A stretch of DNA of 64,000 nucleotides from CAWKDC01 sp044445605 (GTDB taxonomy: Bacteria > Pseudomonadota > Gammaproteobacteria > JABCZS01), in NCBI GenBank assembly GCA_044445605.1, contig JBIOEA010000001.1, positions 62,001-126,000 on the forward strand. The letters run 5' to 3'. A program made the translations under genes and the position numbers. The stretch's first letter is position 1; every line of letters starts with the position of its first letter. The notes below the pieces were generated by a model that worked only from the letters and a program-made list of their open reading frames with translations, did no database searches and was not told the origin of the DNA. Positions 1 to 8,370 of the stretch are shown one piece after another.

Positions 1-167
1 TGGTGGGTGGGGAGCATATTGGAATCGACTCGCGTAAACCCCAGCGCTTTTAATGCGCGGCGTTTGGCGGATTCATAATCAGCAATGCCATGGTTTGCCA
101 TCCATTTTGCTGCTTCTTGTGCGATGGTTTCTCGCAACTGGAATTGGCGCTTTGAACACTTTCTCAT
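1..167 (-). CDS. Conserved hypothetical protein, N-terminal part only
   Basis: The coding frame starts at an ATG at 167 and runs off the window edge, so only about 55 residues are visible. The start is preceded by AGGAAGG, a good ribosome binding site. The visible part begins MRKCSKRQF and contains a helix-rich segment with the signature AKWMANHGIADY followed by AKRRALKALG. From memory, this 'E-A-A+-M...GI-DY..AK+KA...LG' pattern is seen in small uncharacterised proteins of many gammaproteobacteria, but no function is established. It lies just upstream of and in the same direction as mrcA (18-bp gap to the mrcA stop), so it is downstream of mrcA in transcription order and may be co-transcribed with it. 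Confidence 0.6.
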   Translation of the reverse strand, partial: MRKCSKRQFQLRETIAQEAAKWMANHGIADYESAKRRALKALGFTRVDSNMLPTH

Positions 168-185
168 GATCACACCTTCCTGCCA

Positions 186-2606
186 TTAAAATAGATGTTG
201 AGGATCTCCGACAGCTTCACTTCCAGCATTATCAACGCGTGTATTATTAAGCTCGTTAATGTCGACAACTTCGGCGTCGCCATCGATCATATTATTCTCA
301 TCACTACCGTCATGATCATATTCATCAGGGTGATCAGAGGCATGTTCTGTTGGAACCGTATCGAGGGTAAATAATTCAAATTCAGCATCTTGTTGATTTG
401 GGCTGGCTAATAATCCCGACTCTGGATCAATGCGAACACTGACGACATCGTCAGGTTGTGGGATAAAACGTTCAGGTTTGTCTTTCAATGCATAACGCAT
501 AAAATCTACCCAGGTTGGTAATGCGGCCTGTGCACCGTATTCACCCAAGGAACGTGTGGTATCAAAACCAATCCAGCTTGTGGCGACGATATCAGGATTA
601 AAACCGGTGAACCAACCATCGTGCTGATCTTGTGTGGTACCTGTTTTGCCGCCGATATCCGAGCGGTTCAATACTTTCGCGCCGACAGCGGTACCGCGGC
701 GGACAACATCACGTAACATATCGCTCATGATGTAGGCATTCTCAGCTGTGATCACCCGCGGCGCTGCGTGCACGCTGACGAGCGTATGACTGAAGAAAGG
801 CATGATGGTTTCGGGTGTGCAAGGGTCGCATGCAAAAGCAGGGTTTGCGTGTTCAATCACTTTGCCTTCATCGTTGCGAACATGGTCAATCACATACGGG
901 GTGATTAAGAAACCGCCGTTTGCAAATACCGCAAAGCCACGTGCCATTTGTAATGGGGTGACGATGTTTGTGCCTAGCGCGAGTGATAATCCGAGTGGAA
1001 TGGTTCCTTTTGCAAAACCAAAACGTTCGATGTAAGCAATCGCTGTTTCAAGGCCAGTACCCGCTAATACGCGAATCGAGACGAGATTGCGTGAACGTAC
1101 TAAGCCCATGCGCATACGGGTTGGGCCATAAAATTTGCGTTCATAGTTTTGTGGGCGCCACACGTTGTTTTGATCCTCCATGACGATCGGTGCATCATTG
1201 ACGAGTGTTGCTGCGGTGAAGCCATTATCTAATGCTGCAGAATAAATGAAAGGTTTGAAGCTGGAACCGGGTTGACGTTCTGCTTGTGTCGCCATATTAA
1301 AATTATTGTGATAAAAATCGAAGCCACCGACGAGTGCCAAAATCGCGCCATCTTCGGGGCGTATGGCAACAAAAGCGCCTTCGACTTGAGGACGTTGTGC
1401 CATCAACCATTGGTTATCAGCGGTTTTATATAAACGGATGACACTGCCAGGACGAACACCCAATTGAGACGCACTGCGTGTGCCGAATGATAAGACGCTG
1501 CTGGGTACGGTGATCGTATGGCGATCGCCCAGTAACAATTCAGTGGTGTTGTCTTTTAATGAAAGTACTAATGCATTTTCAAGCGGACCTGCTTTAGGGA
1601 TGGTGCGTAATGCTTTGATCATCGCATTGCGATCACTGCTTAACGGTAACTGTTTCACGACGCCCCGGAACCCGTGACGTCTGTCATAGCTTACTAAGCC
1701 TTTATCGAGTGCATTATTGGCAGCCATTTGCAAATCACTGTGCAAGGTGGTGTAAACCTTAAAGCCCATCGTGTAGGCATCTTCGCCGAGTTGATTGAAC
1801 AATACTTGACGTGCCATTTCTGCCACGTAGGGGGCTTCGACCTCGACTTGAGGCGCATGATAGTAGGTTTCGATCGGGGCTTTCATGGCCGCGTCGTATT
1901 GTGCTTGAGTGATGTAGTTTTCAGAGAGCATTGCATCTAATACGTGAGTGCGTCGATCGAGTGCACGTTCTGGGCTCGTGATGGGGTTCATGGTGGAAGG
2001 CGCTTTTGGCAATCCTGCAATCGTGGCCATTTCAGCGAGGGTAAGGTCATTCAATGTTTTGCCATAATAGACTTCGGCGGCAGCGGAGACGCCATACGCG
2101 CGTTGTCCCAAATAAATTTTATTTAAATACAATGCCATGATTTCTTTTTTGGAAAATTCTTTTTCTATTTGAAGGGCTAATAAAATTTCATTGATTTTGC
2201 GCACGTAGGTTTTTTGAGGGGATAAAAACATGTTACGGGCTAATTGCATGGTGATCGTACTACCGCCCTGGCCTCGGTTTCCTTCCGTCAAGACGTGATG
2301 GGCTGCACGGATGAGTCCGCGGAAATCTACACCGGCATGGTCGTAGAAACGGCGATCTTCGGTGGCGATGAAAGCATTAATGAGGGCGGGGGGGACATTT
2401 TCAATTTTGACGGGGATCCGGCGTTTTTCGCCAAATTGGCCTATGAGCTTGCCATCAATGGTGTAGACGCGTAAGGGGGTCTGTAGGCGAACGTCCTTCA
2501 TCATTTCGACGGAAGGGAGTTGATCGCTCATATAGATCACGCCTACGACGACCGCAAAGGCAACGAGGAGACCTAAATTGAAAATCAGTGTGAAGATACG
2601 TATCAT
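186..2606 (-). CDS. mrcA: Penicillin-binding protein 1A (bifunctional murein glycosyltransferase/transpeptidase)
   Basis: This inner-membrane enzyme polymerises lipid II into glycan strands and cross-links them. The 806-residue protein has an N-terminal membrane anchor (about residues 5-27). A GT51 glycosyltransferase domain follows, with the catalytic Glu in TEDRRFYDH (E83) and GGSTITMQLARN. An OB-like insert leads to the transpeptidase domain with the nucleophile motif GSSFKP near residue 446, an SRN motif, and KTGTT near residue 655. The length fits the PBP1A family (about 800-850). The C-terminal 60 residues are Asp/Glu/Asn-rich and probably disordered. It is divergent from the pil-like cluster, the arrangement usual for ponA/mrcA in gammaproteobacteria. 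Confidence 0.97.
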   Translation of the reverse strand: MIRIFTLIFNLGLLVAFAVVVGVIYMSDQLPSVEMMKDVRLQTPLRVYTIDGKLIGQFGEKRRIPVKIENVPPALINAFIATEDRRFYDHAGVDFRGLIRAAHHVLTEGNRGQGGSTITMQLARNMFLSPQKTYVRKINEILLALQIEKEFSKKEIMALYLNKIYLGQRAYGVSAAAEVYYGKTLNDLTLAEMATIAGLPKAPSTMNPITSPERALDRRTHVLDAMLSENYITQAQYDAAMKAPIETYYHAPQVEVEAPYVAEMARQVLFNQLGEDAYTMGFKVYTTLHSDLQMAANNALDKGLVSYDRRHGFRGVVKQLPLSSDRNAMIKALRTIPKAGPLENALVLSLKDNTTELLLGDRHTITVPSSVLSFGTRSASQLGVRPGSVIRLYKTADNQWLMAQRPQVEGAFVAIRPEDGAILALVGGFDFYHNNFNMATQAERQPGSSFKPFIYSAALDNGFTAATLVNDAPIVMEDQNNVWRPQNYERKFYGPTRMRMGLVRSRNLVSIRVLAGTGLETAIAYIERFGFAKGTIPLGLSLALGTNIVTPLQMARGFAVFANGGFLITPYVIDHVRNDEGKVIEHANPAFACDPCTPETIMPFFSHTLVSVHAAPRVITAENAYIMSDMLRDVVRRGTAVGAKVLNRSDIGGKTGTTQDQHDGWFTGFNPDIVATSWIGFDTTRSLGEYGAQAALPTWVDFMRYALKDKPERFIPQPDDVVSVRIDPESGLLASPNQQDAEFELFTLDTVPTEHASDHPDEYDHDGSDENNMIDGDAEVVDINELNNTRVDNAGSEAVGDPQHLF

Positions 2607-2626
2607 GAGGGTTATGCAACCAACCA

Positions 2627-2656
2627 GTTATAATCTTAAGGGCCCTATCATATCAA
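2627..2656 (-). promoter_or_regulatory. Probable sigma-70 promoter of mrcA
   Basis: Read on the minus strand, TTGATA (2651-2656) is followed after 18 bp by TATAAC (2627-2632), about 20 bp before the mrcA start. The divergent intergenic space also contains repeated ATACTCA/GTATAC motifs (about 2666-2692) of unknown meaning. Confidence 0.5.
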
Positions 2657-2778
2657 AAATCAATATACTCAGTATAGCGTATACTCATTTAAAATATTAT
2701 TTACCCCGAACATGAAAAAATAAGGTACAATCCCGCGCATCTCGACAATAACAAACAACAATAAAAACGAGAAAAACA

Positions 2779-3399
2779 ATGAATAACAAAGAGATAGTGA
2801 CGTTTTCGCACGCCAATGGAAAAGTGGATGTTTGGGTCCCAAGCGATTGGGTTGACGTCACGGTATTGCATTGGCCGGGCAAGACACATCGATATCGGGT
2901 ATGGCAGCGTATCTGCGAAAACTTTATTGATGCAGGGGGGATATGCCCGGGTCCCTTTAATTTTGAACAAGTCTTCGATCCATCTGAGCAAAAAACCTGG
3001 GTATCCGTTTTGCAGCTCCAGCAGGATAAATGGGCCTTTATCCCTACGCAGCGGGAGCAGGTACAGCTTTTAACCGCCCCCAAGGCCATGGCCAATCAAT
3101 TCCTCCCACGGCACAAAGCCCCGTTTACACTGTTGGCATACCGTTGGATGGGCCAGATTGAGCTTTGTGCCTACCGTCTAGGGGTACTCCAGTATGCTCA
3201 ACGAGGGCGGGAGGTTACCGCCGTCTGGTCGCGGGTGATTCAGGCGATGCCTGTACTGGCCGCAGCACCTTTATATAGTATGGAAGAACCGCTCACCCGG
3301 TTATTTGAGGCGCATCACAGTGTCTGCCATACCTTGCCTTTGGGCCGGAGTCGGCTGGCACGACTTTTTGCGAGCATGCGTGAAGGCGGTAGCGAATGA
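2779..3399 (+). CDS. Hypothetical protein in the PilM position of a pil cluster
   Basis: This 206-residue protein is the first gene of a tightly overlapping set that leads to the secretin gene. In most gammaproteobacteria this slot holds pilM, an actin-like ATPase. None of the PilM hallmarks (N-terminal GIDIG phosphate loop, about 350 residues) is visible. The sequence is Trp-rich (VWVPSDWVDV, HWPGKTHRYRVWQ) and has no signal peptide or membrane segment. It may be a strongly degenerate PilM or an unrelated replacement. Its TGA overlaps the next ATG by 4 bp, implying translational coupling. The start is the first ATG; the ribosome site is weak (ACGAG). Confidence 0.6.
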   Translation: MNNKEIVTFSHANGKVDVWVPSDWVDVTVLHWPGKTHRYRVWQRICENFIDAGGICPGPFNFEQVFDPSEQKTWVSVLQLQQDKWAFIPTQREQVQLLTAPKAMANQFLPRHKAPFTLLAYRWMGQIELCAYRLGVLQYAQRGREVTAVWSRVIQAMPVLAAAPLYSMEEPLTRLFEAHHSVCHTLPLGRSRLARLFASMREGGSE

Positions 3400-3854
3400 A
3401 TTTGCTAGAAAACCATGCGCAGGTCTTTCGCCGTAACGTTTGTTGTGCGGTGGTCTTATATACATCGATAGGCATCGTAGGCGCGGGCTGGGGGGTAGCC
3501 ACGACACGTGCGCTCAATCATCACGTTTCATCGCTCGAAACCCAAGTACAGCAATTAAAAAAAGGGCTCGAAGAGCAGTCATTTATCACCATCAAAAAAG
3601 AGGATACTCAAACAATGGAAGACGTCAAACATCATTTAACCCATTTATTTTCAATTCCGCTGCCAGGGATTTCATTTAGCGTCCTATCGCTCGATGAAGA
3701 AGGCATGCACGTTAGAGGGAATGCACGAACGGCTGAGTCATTAGAAACATGGTTGGGCCATGTTTCCGAAGCATTTTTAGTTGATAGAAAGACATCGCAA
3801 CCAAAATCGGGGAGAGGATTGGTTTTCGAGGTGTTGTTGCATGAAAAGTCTTGA
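3396..3854 (+). CDS. PilN-like inner-membrane pilus/competence assembly protein
   Basis: The 152-residue protein has the PilN plan: a short cytoplasmic N-terminus (MNLLENHAQVFRRN), one transmembrane helix (about residues 16-35), then a coiled-coil segment (SSLETQVQQLKKGLEEQ) and a small alpha/beta domain. PilN pairs with PilO and links the secretin to the cytoplasmic ATPase machinery. It overlaps its upstream neighbour by 4 bp and its downstream neighbour by 14 bp. The assignment rests on topology and gene order; sequence similarity to characterised PilN proteins is not obvious by eye. Confidence 0.6.
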   Translation: MNLLENHAQVFRRNVCCAVVLYTSIGIVGAGWGVATTRALNHHVSSLETQVQQLKKGLEEQSFITIKKEDTQTMEDVKHHLTHLFSIPLPGISFSVLSLDEEGMHVRGNARTAESLETWLGHVSEAFLVDRKTSQPKSGRGLVFEVLLHEKS

Positions 3855-4239
3855 GTCCTGTGAGCCATTGTGGCGAGACGGCATTCACAAGCAATGTATC
3901 TACGGCGTATTGATCGGCGTGATGATCATGGCAAGTGTGCACATTGGGTTGGTTCAACCCAAGCAAGAGCGCATTCATTATTTATTAGACGAAGTCACAC
4001 GATTAGAGCGTTTAAGTGTGATGAGCGTGCAAGAAGAAATGATGGATGTGGTCAGCGCCTCTGAACAGTCCTGTTCGTGGGAAAAGGGAATGGACGCATG
4101 GCGAATGACGGGCGACTTTACGACAGTTTATGATTGTGTGTTGCACGAAGAAAATACACGTGTGGTCGACTCGATGCGTTTGCAAAAGCACATGATGGGT
4201 GTGAGTGTGGTGCTCGGTTTTAATGAGATGCCTGCATGA
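3841..4239 (+). CDS. PilO-like inner-membrane protein
   Basis: The chosen start is the ATG at 3841, giving 132 residues; an upstream in-frame extension lies inside pilN and is ignored. A single transmembrane helix (about residues 18-36) is followed by a short helical region (LLDEVTRLERL) and a small C-terminal domain, as in PilO/HofO. It is shorter than the usual 200 residues. The PilP lipoprotein normally found between pilO and pilQ is absent, so this protein would have to contact the secretin directly or the system has been reduced. The stop overlaps the pilQ start (ATGA). Confidence 0.55.
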   Translation: MKSLESCEPLWRDGIHKQCIYGVLIGVMIMASVHIGLVQPKQERIHYLLDEVTRLERLSVMSVQEEMMDVVSASEQSCSWEKGMDAWRMTGDFTTVYDCVLHEENTRVVDSMRLQKHMMGVSVVLGFNEMPA

Positions 4240-5441
4240 AGTATTGTTGGTTGTTGTGGTTTTATGCGTTGGCAGGGTTTGCCCAAGTTGATTTTGATCC
4301 ATTCGATGATGGCAGTATAGTATTGGACTATGACCAACCTTATTTGAGCTTGCATGCAACAGACGTACCGATTGCGATGTTGCTTGAACGTGTTGCGAAG
4401 GAAACAGGCACCAATATCATTGTGCAAGGTGATCTTTCAGAGAAGGCAACCTTGCATTTAAATCATGTTCCATCGGAGGGGGTGTTATTAGCATTGTGTG
4501 ATACATTTCATTTGCAGTCATCAAAGCGCGAAGGGTTTATTTGGGTAGGTTCGCCTAAAGAGGGGGGCGAACCGCAAGAAACGCGTGTTTTTCCGATCCG
4601 ATACGGTGAGGCCAAAAGCTTGAAAAAAGTATTTGAAAATCAGCATGGCGTGTTGTCAAATACAGGCAGTGTTCGGACAGATGAGCGGACGAATGCGCTG
4701 ATCATTACGGATGATGCATTGCATTTATCAAGCGCTGAAAAGCTGCTCAAAAGTTTGGATGTGCCTGTCAAGCAAGTGTTTATTCAGGCGAGAATTCTCA
4801 ATGCGTCGAAAGGGTTTTCCAAGGCACTGGGAGTGAGCCTTTCTGCGGAACATGATGCGGCTTATGCGTCTTTTCAAGGGAGATCACCCGCGGGCGATTT
4901 TGGGCAATTTCAAATCACGTTAGCCAGATTGGCAGGGAACATTGCGCTCGACACACAAATTTCTGCTGCTGAAAAAAATAATGAAACAGAAGTGATTGCG
5001 ATGCCAAAAATATTAACGGCTGATCAACAAAAGGCGACGATCAAGCAGGGTAAAGAATTGGCGTATGAAGAAACATCGGCCAGTGGTGCAACGAGTTTGC
5101 GATTTAAAGAAGCGGTTCTTGAGTTAAGTGTCACGCCGCATATTACACCTGATCTAGACATCATTTTAGATTTAAATGTGAAGCACGATGTGATGGGGAA
5201 GCTGGCCGAAAATGGGCAGCCGACGATAGACACGCAATCGATTGATACACAAGTCCGATTGCATGACGGAGAAACGATTGTGCTCGGGGGTATTTATTCG
5301 AATACACGATTAAATCAACGGCAAGATGTACCTTTTTTGAGTAAAATTCCGTTGATTGGGTTGTTATTCAGGGACCGATACCGTGAGGATGACAAAAACG
5401 AATTATTGGTTTTCGTCACACCCACAGTCGTGTCTGAGTAG
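4236..5441 (+). CDS. pilQ: Type IV pilus/competence outer-membrane secretin, short form
   Basis: PilQ forms the outer-membrane pore for type IV pili or DNA uptake. The 401-residue protein starts with a signal peptide (about 16 residues, cleavage near GFAQ). It then has an STN/N0-type domain (about 35-105), a secretin N1 domain (about 115-180, RTNALIITD) and a C-terminal secretin domain (about 210-400) ending with the family signature VPFLSKIPLIGLLFRD. It lacks the AMIN peptidoglycan-binding domains of full-length PilQ (about 700 residues) and resembles HofQ/ComE-size secretins. It is the last gene of the overlapping cluster beginning at 2779. Confidence 0.93.
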   Translation: MKYCWLLWFYALAGFAQVDFDPFDDGSIVLDYDQPYLSLHATDVPIAMLLERVAKETGTNIIVQGDLSEKATLHLNHVPSEGVLLALCDTFHLQSSKREGFIWVGSPKEGGEPQETRVFPIRYGEAKSLKKVFENQHGVLSNTGSVRTDERTNALIITDDALHLSSAEKLLKSLDVPVKQVFIQARILNASKGFSKALGVSLSAEHDAAYASFQGRSPAGDFGQFQITLARLAGNIALDTQISAAEKNNETEVIAMPKILTADQQKATIKQGKELAYEETSASGATSLRFKEAVLELSVTPHITPDLDIILDLNVKHDVMGKLAENGQPTIDTQSIDTQVRLHDGETIVLGGIYSNTRLNQRQDVPFLSKIPLIGLLFRDRYREDDKNELLVFVTPTVVSE

Positions 5442-5484
5442 GGGTTAAACATTTTTTTATGTCTTAGTGCCTATTATGCCCTCT

Positions 5485-5534
5485 CTTACTCCCCCCTTTG
5501 GAAAAGGGGGGTAGGGGGGATTTGTTATATAGCA
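5485..5534. repeat. C-run/G-run palindromic repeat, copy of the core of the DUF559-element ends
   Basis: The core CCCCCCTTTGGAAAAGGGGG can fold into a hairpin and is followed by GTAGGGGGGATTTGTTATAT. The same sequence, with the same flanks (TCTCTTA before, TTGTTATAT after), forms the inner ends of the inverted repeats at 17079-17184 and 17628-17734. Here it sits alone between the convergent genes pilQ and mtnN, where it could serve as a bidirectional terminator. Confidence 0.8.
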
Positions 5535-5554
5535 TTTTCTTTAGGGGTTAAACA

Positions 5555-6241
5555 TCACATTTCATCGAGCATAAACAAAATCAACTGCGCACTATTTTGA
5601 GCAGCTTGTTTCAAAAATGTTTCGAATGAAATGGCAGATTCTTTGCCGGCAATATCGGAGAGTGCGCGGATGACGACGAAGGGCACATCGAACTGATGGC
5701 AGACTTGGGCGACGGCAGCGGCTTCCATTTCGACGGCGTGGACGTTTTTAAATTTTTCATGGATACGAGCGATATAGGCAGGCTCATTGACGAAGCTATC
5801 GCCGGAGACGATGAGGCCTTGAGTGACATGCATATCCATTTTATGGGCGGCGCGCGTGGCGGCATCGACGAGTTGGTGATTGGGCAGGAAGGCGGCGGGT
5901 AATTTGGGGATTTGCCCGTGCTCATAGCCGAAGACGGTGACATCGACATCGTGGTGACGTACTTCGATGGAGATGACAACGTCGCCGATGTTTAATGCTT
6001 CATTAAGTCCGCCTGCGCTGCCGGTATTAATGACGCAGCGTGCTTTAAATCGGTCGATTAACAGGGCGGTACCAATGGCGGCATTGACTTTACCGATACC
6101 TGCCTGAACCAGGACCACGTTGTGGCCACGGATTTTACCTTGTAAAAACTCGTTACCAGCAATGGAGGTGAGGGTGATGTCGGTCATTTGCTGTTGAAGA
6201 AACGCTGTTTCTTCTTGCATGGCTGCGATAATACCTATCAT
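5555..6241 (-). CDS. mtnN: 5'-methylthioadenosine/S-adenosylhomocysteine nucleosidase
   Basis: The enzyme cleaves adenine from methylthioadenosine and S-adenosylhomocysteine in methyl-cycle salvage and in making autoinducer-2 precursor. The 228-residue length matches the family. Visible hallmarks are MIGIIAAMQEE with the N-terminal catalytic-site Glu, the NTGSAGG substrate loop, the ribose-binding EMEAAA segment, and the catalytic Asp in ALSDIAG near residue 195. It is transcribed alone, convergent with pilQ and divergent from aroK. Confidence 0.96.
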   Translation of the reverse strand: MIGIIAAMQEETAFLQQQMTDITLTSIAGNEFLQGKIRGHNVVLVQAGIGKVNAAIGTALLIDRFKARCVINTGSAGGLNEALNIGDVVISIEVRHHDVDVTVFGYEHGQIPKLPAAFLPNHQLVDAATRAAHKMDMHVTQGLIVSGDSFVNEPAYIARIHEKFKNVHAVEMEAAAVAQVCHQFDVPFVVIRALSDIAGKESAISFETFLKQAAQNSAQLILFMLDEM

Positions 6242-6338
6242 GGAACACCTGTTATGTTAATGGAGGGTGGGAGGCAGTTTACCTGATTTTGCCCCTCACT
6301 ATCAATACATGCTCAATGGGCACACAAATTAACTTGCG

Positions 6339-6347
6339 TGTTATACT
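6339..6347 (+). promoter_or_regulatory. Extended -10 promoter of aroK, possibly giving a leaderless mRNA
   Basis: TGTTATACT is a consensus extended -10 element. Its TATACT ends only 7 bp before the ATG at 6355, so transcription would start at or next to the initiation codon. No Shine-Dalgarno sequence stands at the proper distance from that ATG. The mtnN/aroK divergent spacer is otherwise unremarkable. Confidence 0.5.
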
Positions 6348-6354
6348 GATAGGT

Positions 6355-6909
6355 ATGATTGTCATCGAAAAAAAACTCGTGCTCATAGGCATGCCCGGAG
6401 CGGGCAAAACGACGGTTGGTCATGAATTGGCCACACGCGCTGATATTCCTTTTTTTGATACAGACGCCATGTTGTCTGAGGCATTACACGATACGGTTGC
6501 CAATATCATTGAATCCAAGGGTGAGCCTTATTTTCGTCATAAAGAGGCGTTGGTGATGCAGCGTTTGCTTCGTCCCTTTTATGGTGTATTATCGACGGGC
6601 GGCGGGTCGGTCATGGATCAAAACATCCGGCCTCTGTTCAAAGCGCATGGTGTGATTTATCTTCGTGCTACGCCTGAGACGTTAGCCTCACGGCTGGAGC
6701 AAACGGAAGATCGTCCATTATTGAAAGGGGCGGGCACGTTAAAGGAAAAGCTGGAAGAGACGTTAAAGCAACGTCAGCCGGTGTATGAGTTCCTTGCTGA
6801 TTTTATTGTTGATGTGGATGCCATGACGCCATCGCAAGTGGTTGAAGCGATCGCAGCGCATTTTGAGCTTGTCTTAGATGACGCTGGTATTATTATTCAA
6901 ACTGAGTAG
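6355..6909 (+). CDS. aroK: Shikimate kinase
   Basis: AroK phosphorylates shikimate at the 3-hydroxyl in the aromatic amino-acid (chorismate) pathway. From the ATG at 6355 the protein is 184 residues, the normal family size; an in-frame extension back to 6289 would add 22 unconserved residues across the promoter and is rejected. Visible are the Walker A motif GMPGAGKTT (12-20), the shikimate-binding FFDTD (33-37), STGGGSV (near 81) and the lid arginine in EDRPLL. hemE follows 8 bp downstream, so the two are likely one operon. aroB, the usual partner, is not in the window. Confidence 0.95.
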   Translation: MIVIEKKLVLIGMPGAGKTTVGHELATRADIPFFDTDAMLSEALHDTVANIIESKGEPYFRHKEALVMQRLLRPFYGVLSTGGGSVMDQNIRPLFKAHGVIYLRATPETLASRLEQTEDRPLLKGAGTLKEKLEETLKQRQPVYEFLADFIVDVDAMTPSQVVEAIAAHFELVLDDAGIIIQTE

Positions 6910-6917
6910 GAGTTCCC

Positions 6918-7961
6918 ATGGCCCTTCAAAATGATCGTTTAATCAAAGCATTATTGCGTCAACCGGTAGACAAGACACCTGTCTGGATCATGCGACAAGC
7001 GGGGCGTTATTTACCTGAGTATCGTGCATTACGCGCACAAGCGGGCAGTTTTTTGAATTTAATGCGCACGCCGGAGTGGGCATGTGAAGCAACGTTACAG
7101 CCTTTGGCGCGATTTGATTTAGACGCGGCAATTTTATTTTCTGATATTTTAACGATTCCGGGCGCGATGGGGTTGGGGTTAAATTTTGCGGAAGGTGAAG
7201 GTCCGCAGTTTGCTTATCCGATCAAAAACGCTGCGGATGTAGCAAAATTACATGTACCAGATCCGGTTGCTACGATGCCCTTTGTGTACGATACGATCCG
7301 GTTAATCAAGCAAGAATTGCAAAACAAAGTGCCGTTAATTGGTTTTGCGGGTAGCCCATGGACATTGGCGACCTACATGGTGGAAGGGCGTGGCACGAAA
7401 GAATTCGCGAAAGTAAAAGAGATGATGTACGCGTCACCTGTGGTGATGACGCAGTTGCTGAAAATATTGAGTGACAGTGTGACGGAATATTTGAATGCAC
7501 AGATTGATGCTGGTGTAGATGCGGTCATGATTTTCGATACGTGGGGTGGTGTATTAACCCCGCAAGATTATGTAAAATTTTCGTTAGAGCCGATGCAGCG
7601 GATTGTAGAAGGGCTGAAGAAATCACGTAACGGTCAACGCATTCCGAACATTTTATTTACGAAAGGTGGCGGCCAGTGGTTAGAGTTAATGAGCGACACG
7701 GGCTGCGACGCATTGGGATTGGATTGGACAATTAATATTGGTGAAGCACGCGAACGTGTTGGGAACAAAGTCGCTTTGCAGGGGAATTTAGATCCAGCTG
7801 TGTTGTACGCACCTGCGGAAGTGGTTGAAGCTGAAGTGACACGCGTGATGAATTCATTTGGGAAGCATCCGGGCCATGTGTTTAATTTAGGACATGGAAT
7901 ACATCCGGGGATTGATCCGGAGAATGTGAAAGTATTGGTGGATACGGTGCATAGGTTGTAG
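6918..7961 (+). CDS. hemE: Uroporphyrinogen III decarboxylase
   Basis: HemE decarboxylates the four acetate side chains of uroporphyrinogen III to give coproporphyrinogen III in haem synthesis. The 347-residue protein has the family's N-terminal signature PVWIMRQAGRYLPEYR, the catalytic-site Asp in FSDIL, the central GFAGSPWTLATYMVEG and the C-terminal NLGHGIHPG. It is complete. A clear ribosome site (AGGAG) precedes the ATG by 6 bp. It probably shares the aroK promoter. Confidence 0.98.
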   Translation: MALQNDRLIKALLRQPVDKTPVWIMRQAGRYLPEYRALRAQAGSFLNLMRTPEWACEATLQPLARFDLDAAILFSDILTIPGAMGLGLNFAEGEGPQFAYPIKNAADVAKLHVPDPVATMPFVYDTIRLIKQELQNKVPLIGFAGSPWTLATYMVEGRGTKEFAKVKEMMYASPVVMTQLLKILSDSVTEYLNAQIDAGVDAVMIFDTWGGVLTPQDYVKFSLEPMQRIVEGLKKSRNGQRIPNILFTKGGGQWLELMSDTGCDALGLDWTINIGEARERVGNKVALQGNLDPAVLYAPAEVVEAEVTRVMNSFGKHPGHVFNLGHGIHPGIDPENVKVLVDTVHRL

Positions 7962-8076
7962 GGTGCCTCTTCAATCAAAACCCAATCAAGAAACCTACGC
8001 CCAATAGGGGATATAACCTGCCCGAGGGTGCTCTATATCTGCAGGCTTGATACCCCTTATGCCGTATATCTTTTTC

Positions 8077-8131
8077 TGACGTCACTTATTGACGTCATAA
8101 CGTTAATGAGCTATACTATCCCCTATATAGG
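8077..8131 (+). promoter_or_regulatory. Promoter and likely operators of hicAB
   Basis: TTGACG (8089-8094) and TATACT (8112-8117) are separated by exactly 17 bp, a near-consensus sigma-70 promoter. Two copies of the palindrome TGACGTCA lie at 8077-8084 and 8090-8097, 13 bp apart, the second covering the -35 box. A further palindrome CCCTATATAGGG (8120-8131) covers the expected start of transcription. These are likely binding sites for HicB, whose DNA-binding domain normally autoregulates the operon. Confidence 0.7.
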
Positions 8132-8151
8132 GTAGTAATGGATTATTTTAA

Positions 8152-8370
8152 ATGAATTCCAAGCATAGAAAAACGCTATTAGCCATTTTCGAGAAGCCGG
8201 TACGAAAAAACATCCTGTGGAGCGAGATTGAAAGTCTTTTTAGCGCGATAGGCGCTAACATTGTTAATAAAGGCGGATCTGTTGTAACCATAGAAATGAA
8301 TGGAAAGCCACACACTTTCCATCGCCCGCATCCTGAAAAAGAGGCAAAGGCTTATAAGGTGAAACCATGA
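8152..8370 (+). CDS. hicA: HicA-type mRNA interferase toxin
   Basis: HicA toxins are small double-stranded-RNA-binding-fold proteins that cleave mRNA. This 72-residue protein has the family layout: an N-terminal helix (KTLLAIFEKP), the strand leading to a Gly-rich turn (NKGGSVVTIEM) and the conserved His region HTFHRPHP, which contains the likely catalytic histidine. The stop overlaps the hicB ATG by 4 bp, typical of the pair. The basic composition and length (usually 60-85) agree. Expression is probably driven by the promoter at 8089-8117. Confidence 0.85.
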   Translation: MNSKHRKTLLAIFEKPVRKNILWSEIESLFSAIGANIVNKGGSVVTIEMNGKPHTFHRPHPEKEAKAYKVKP

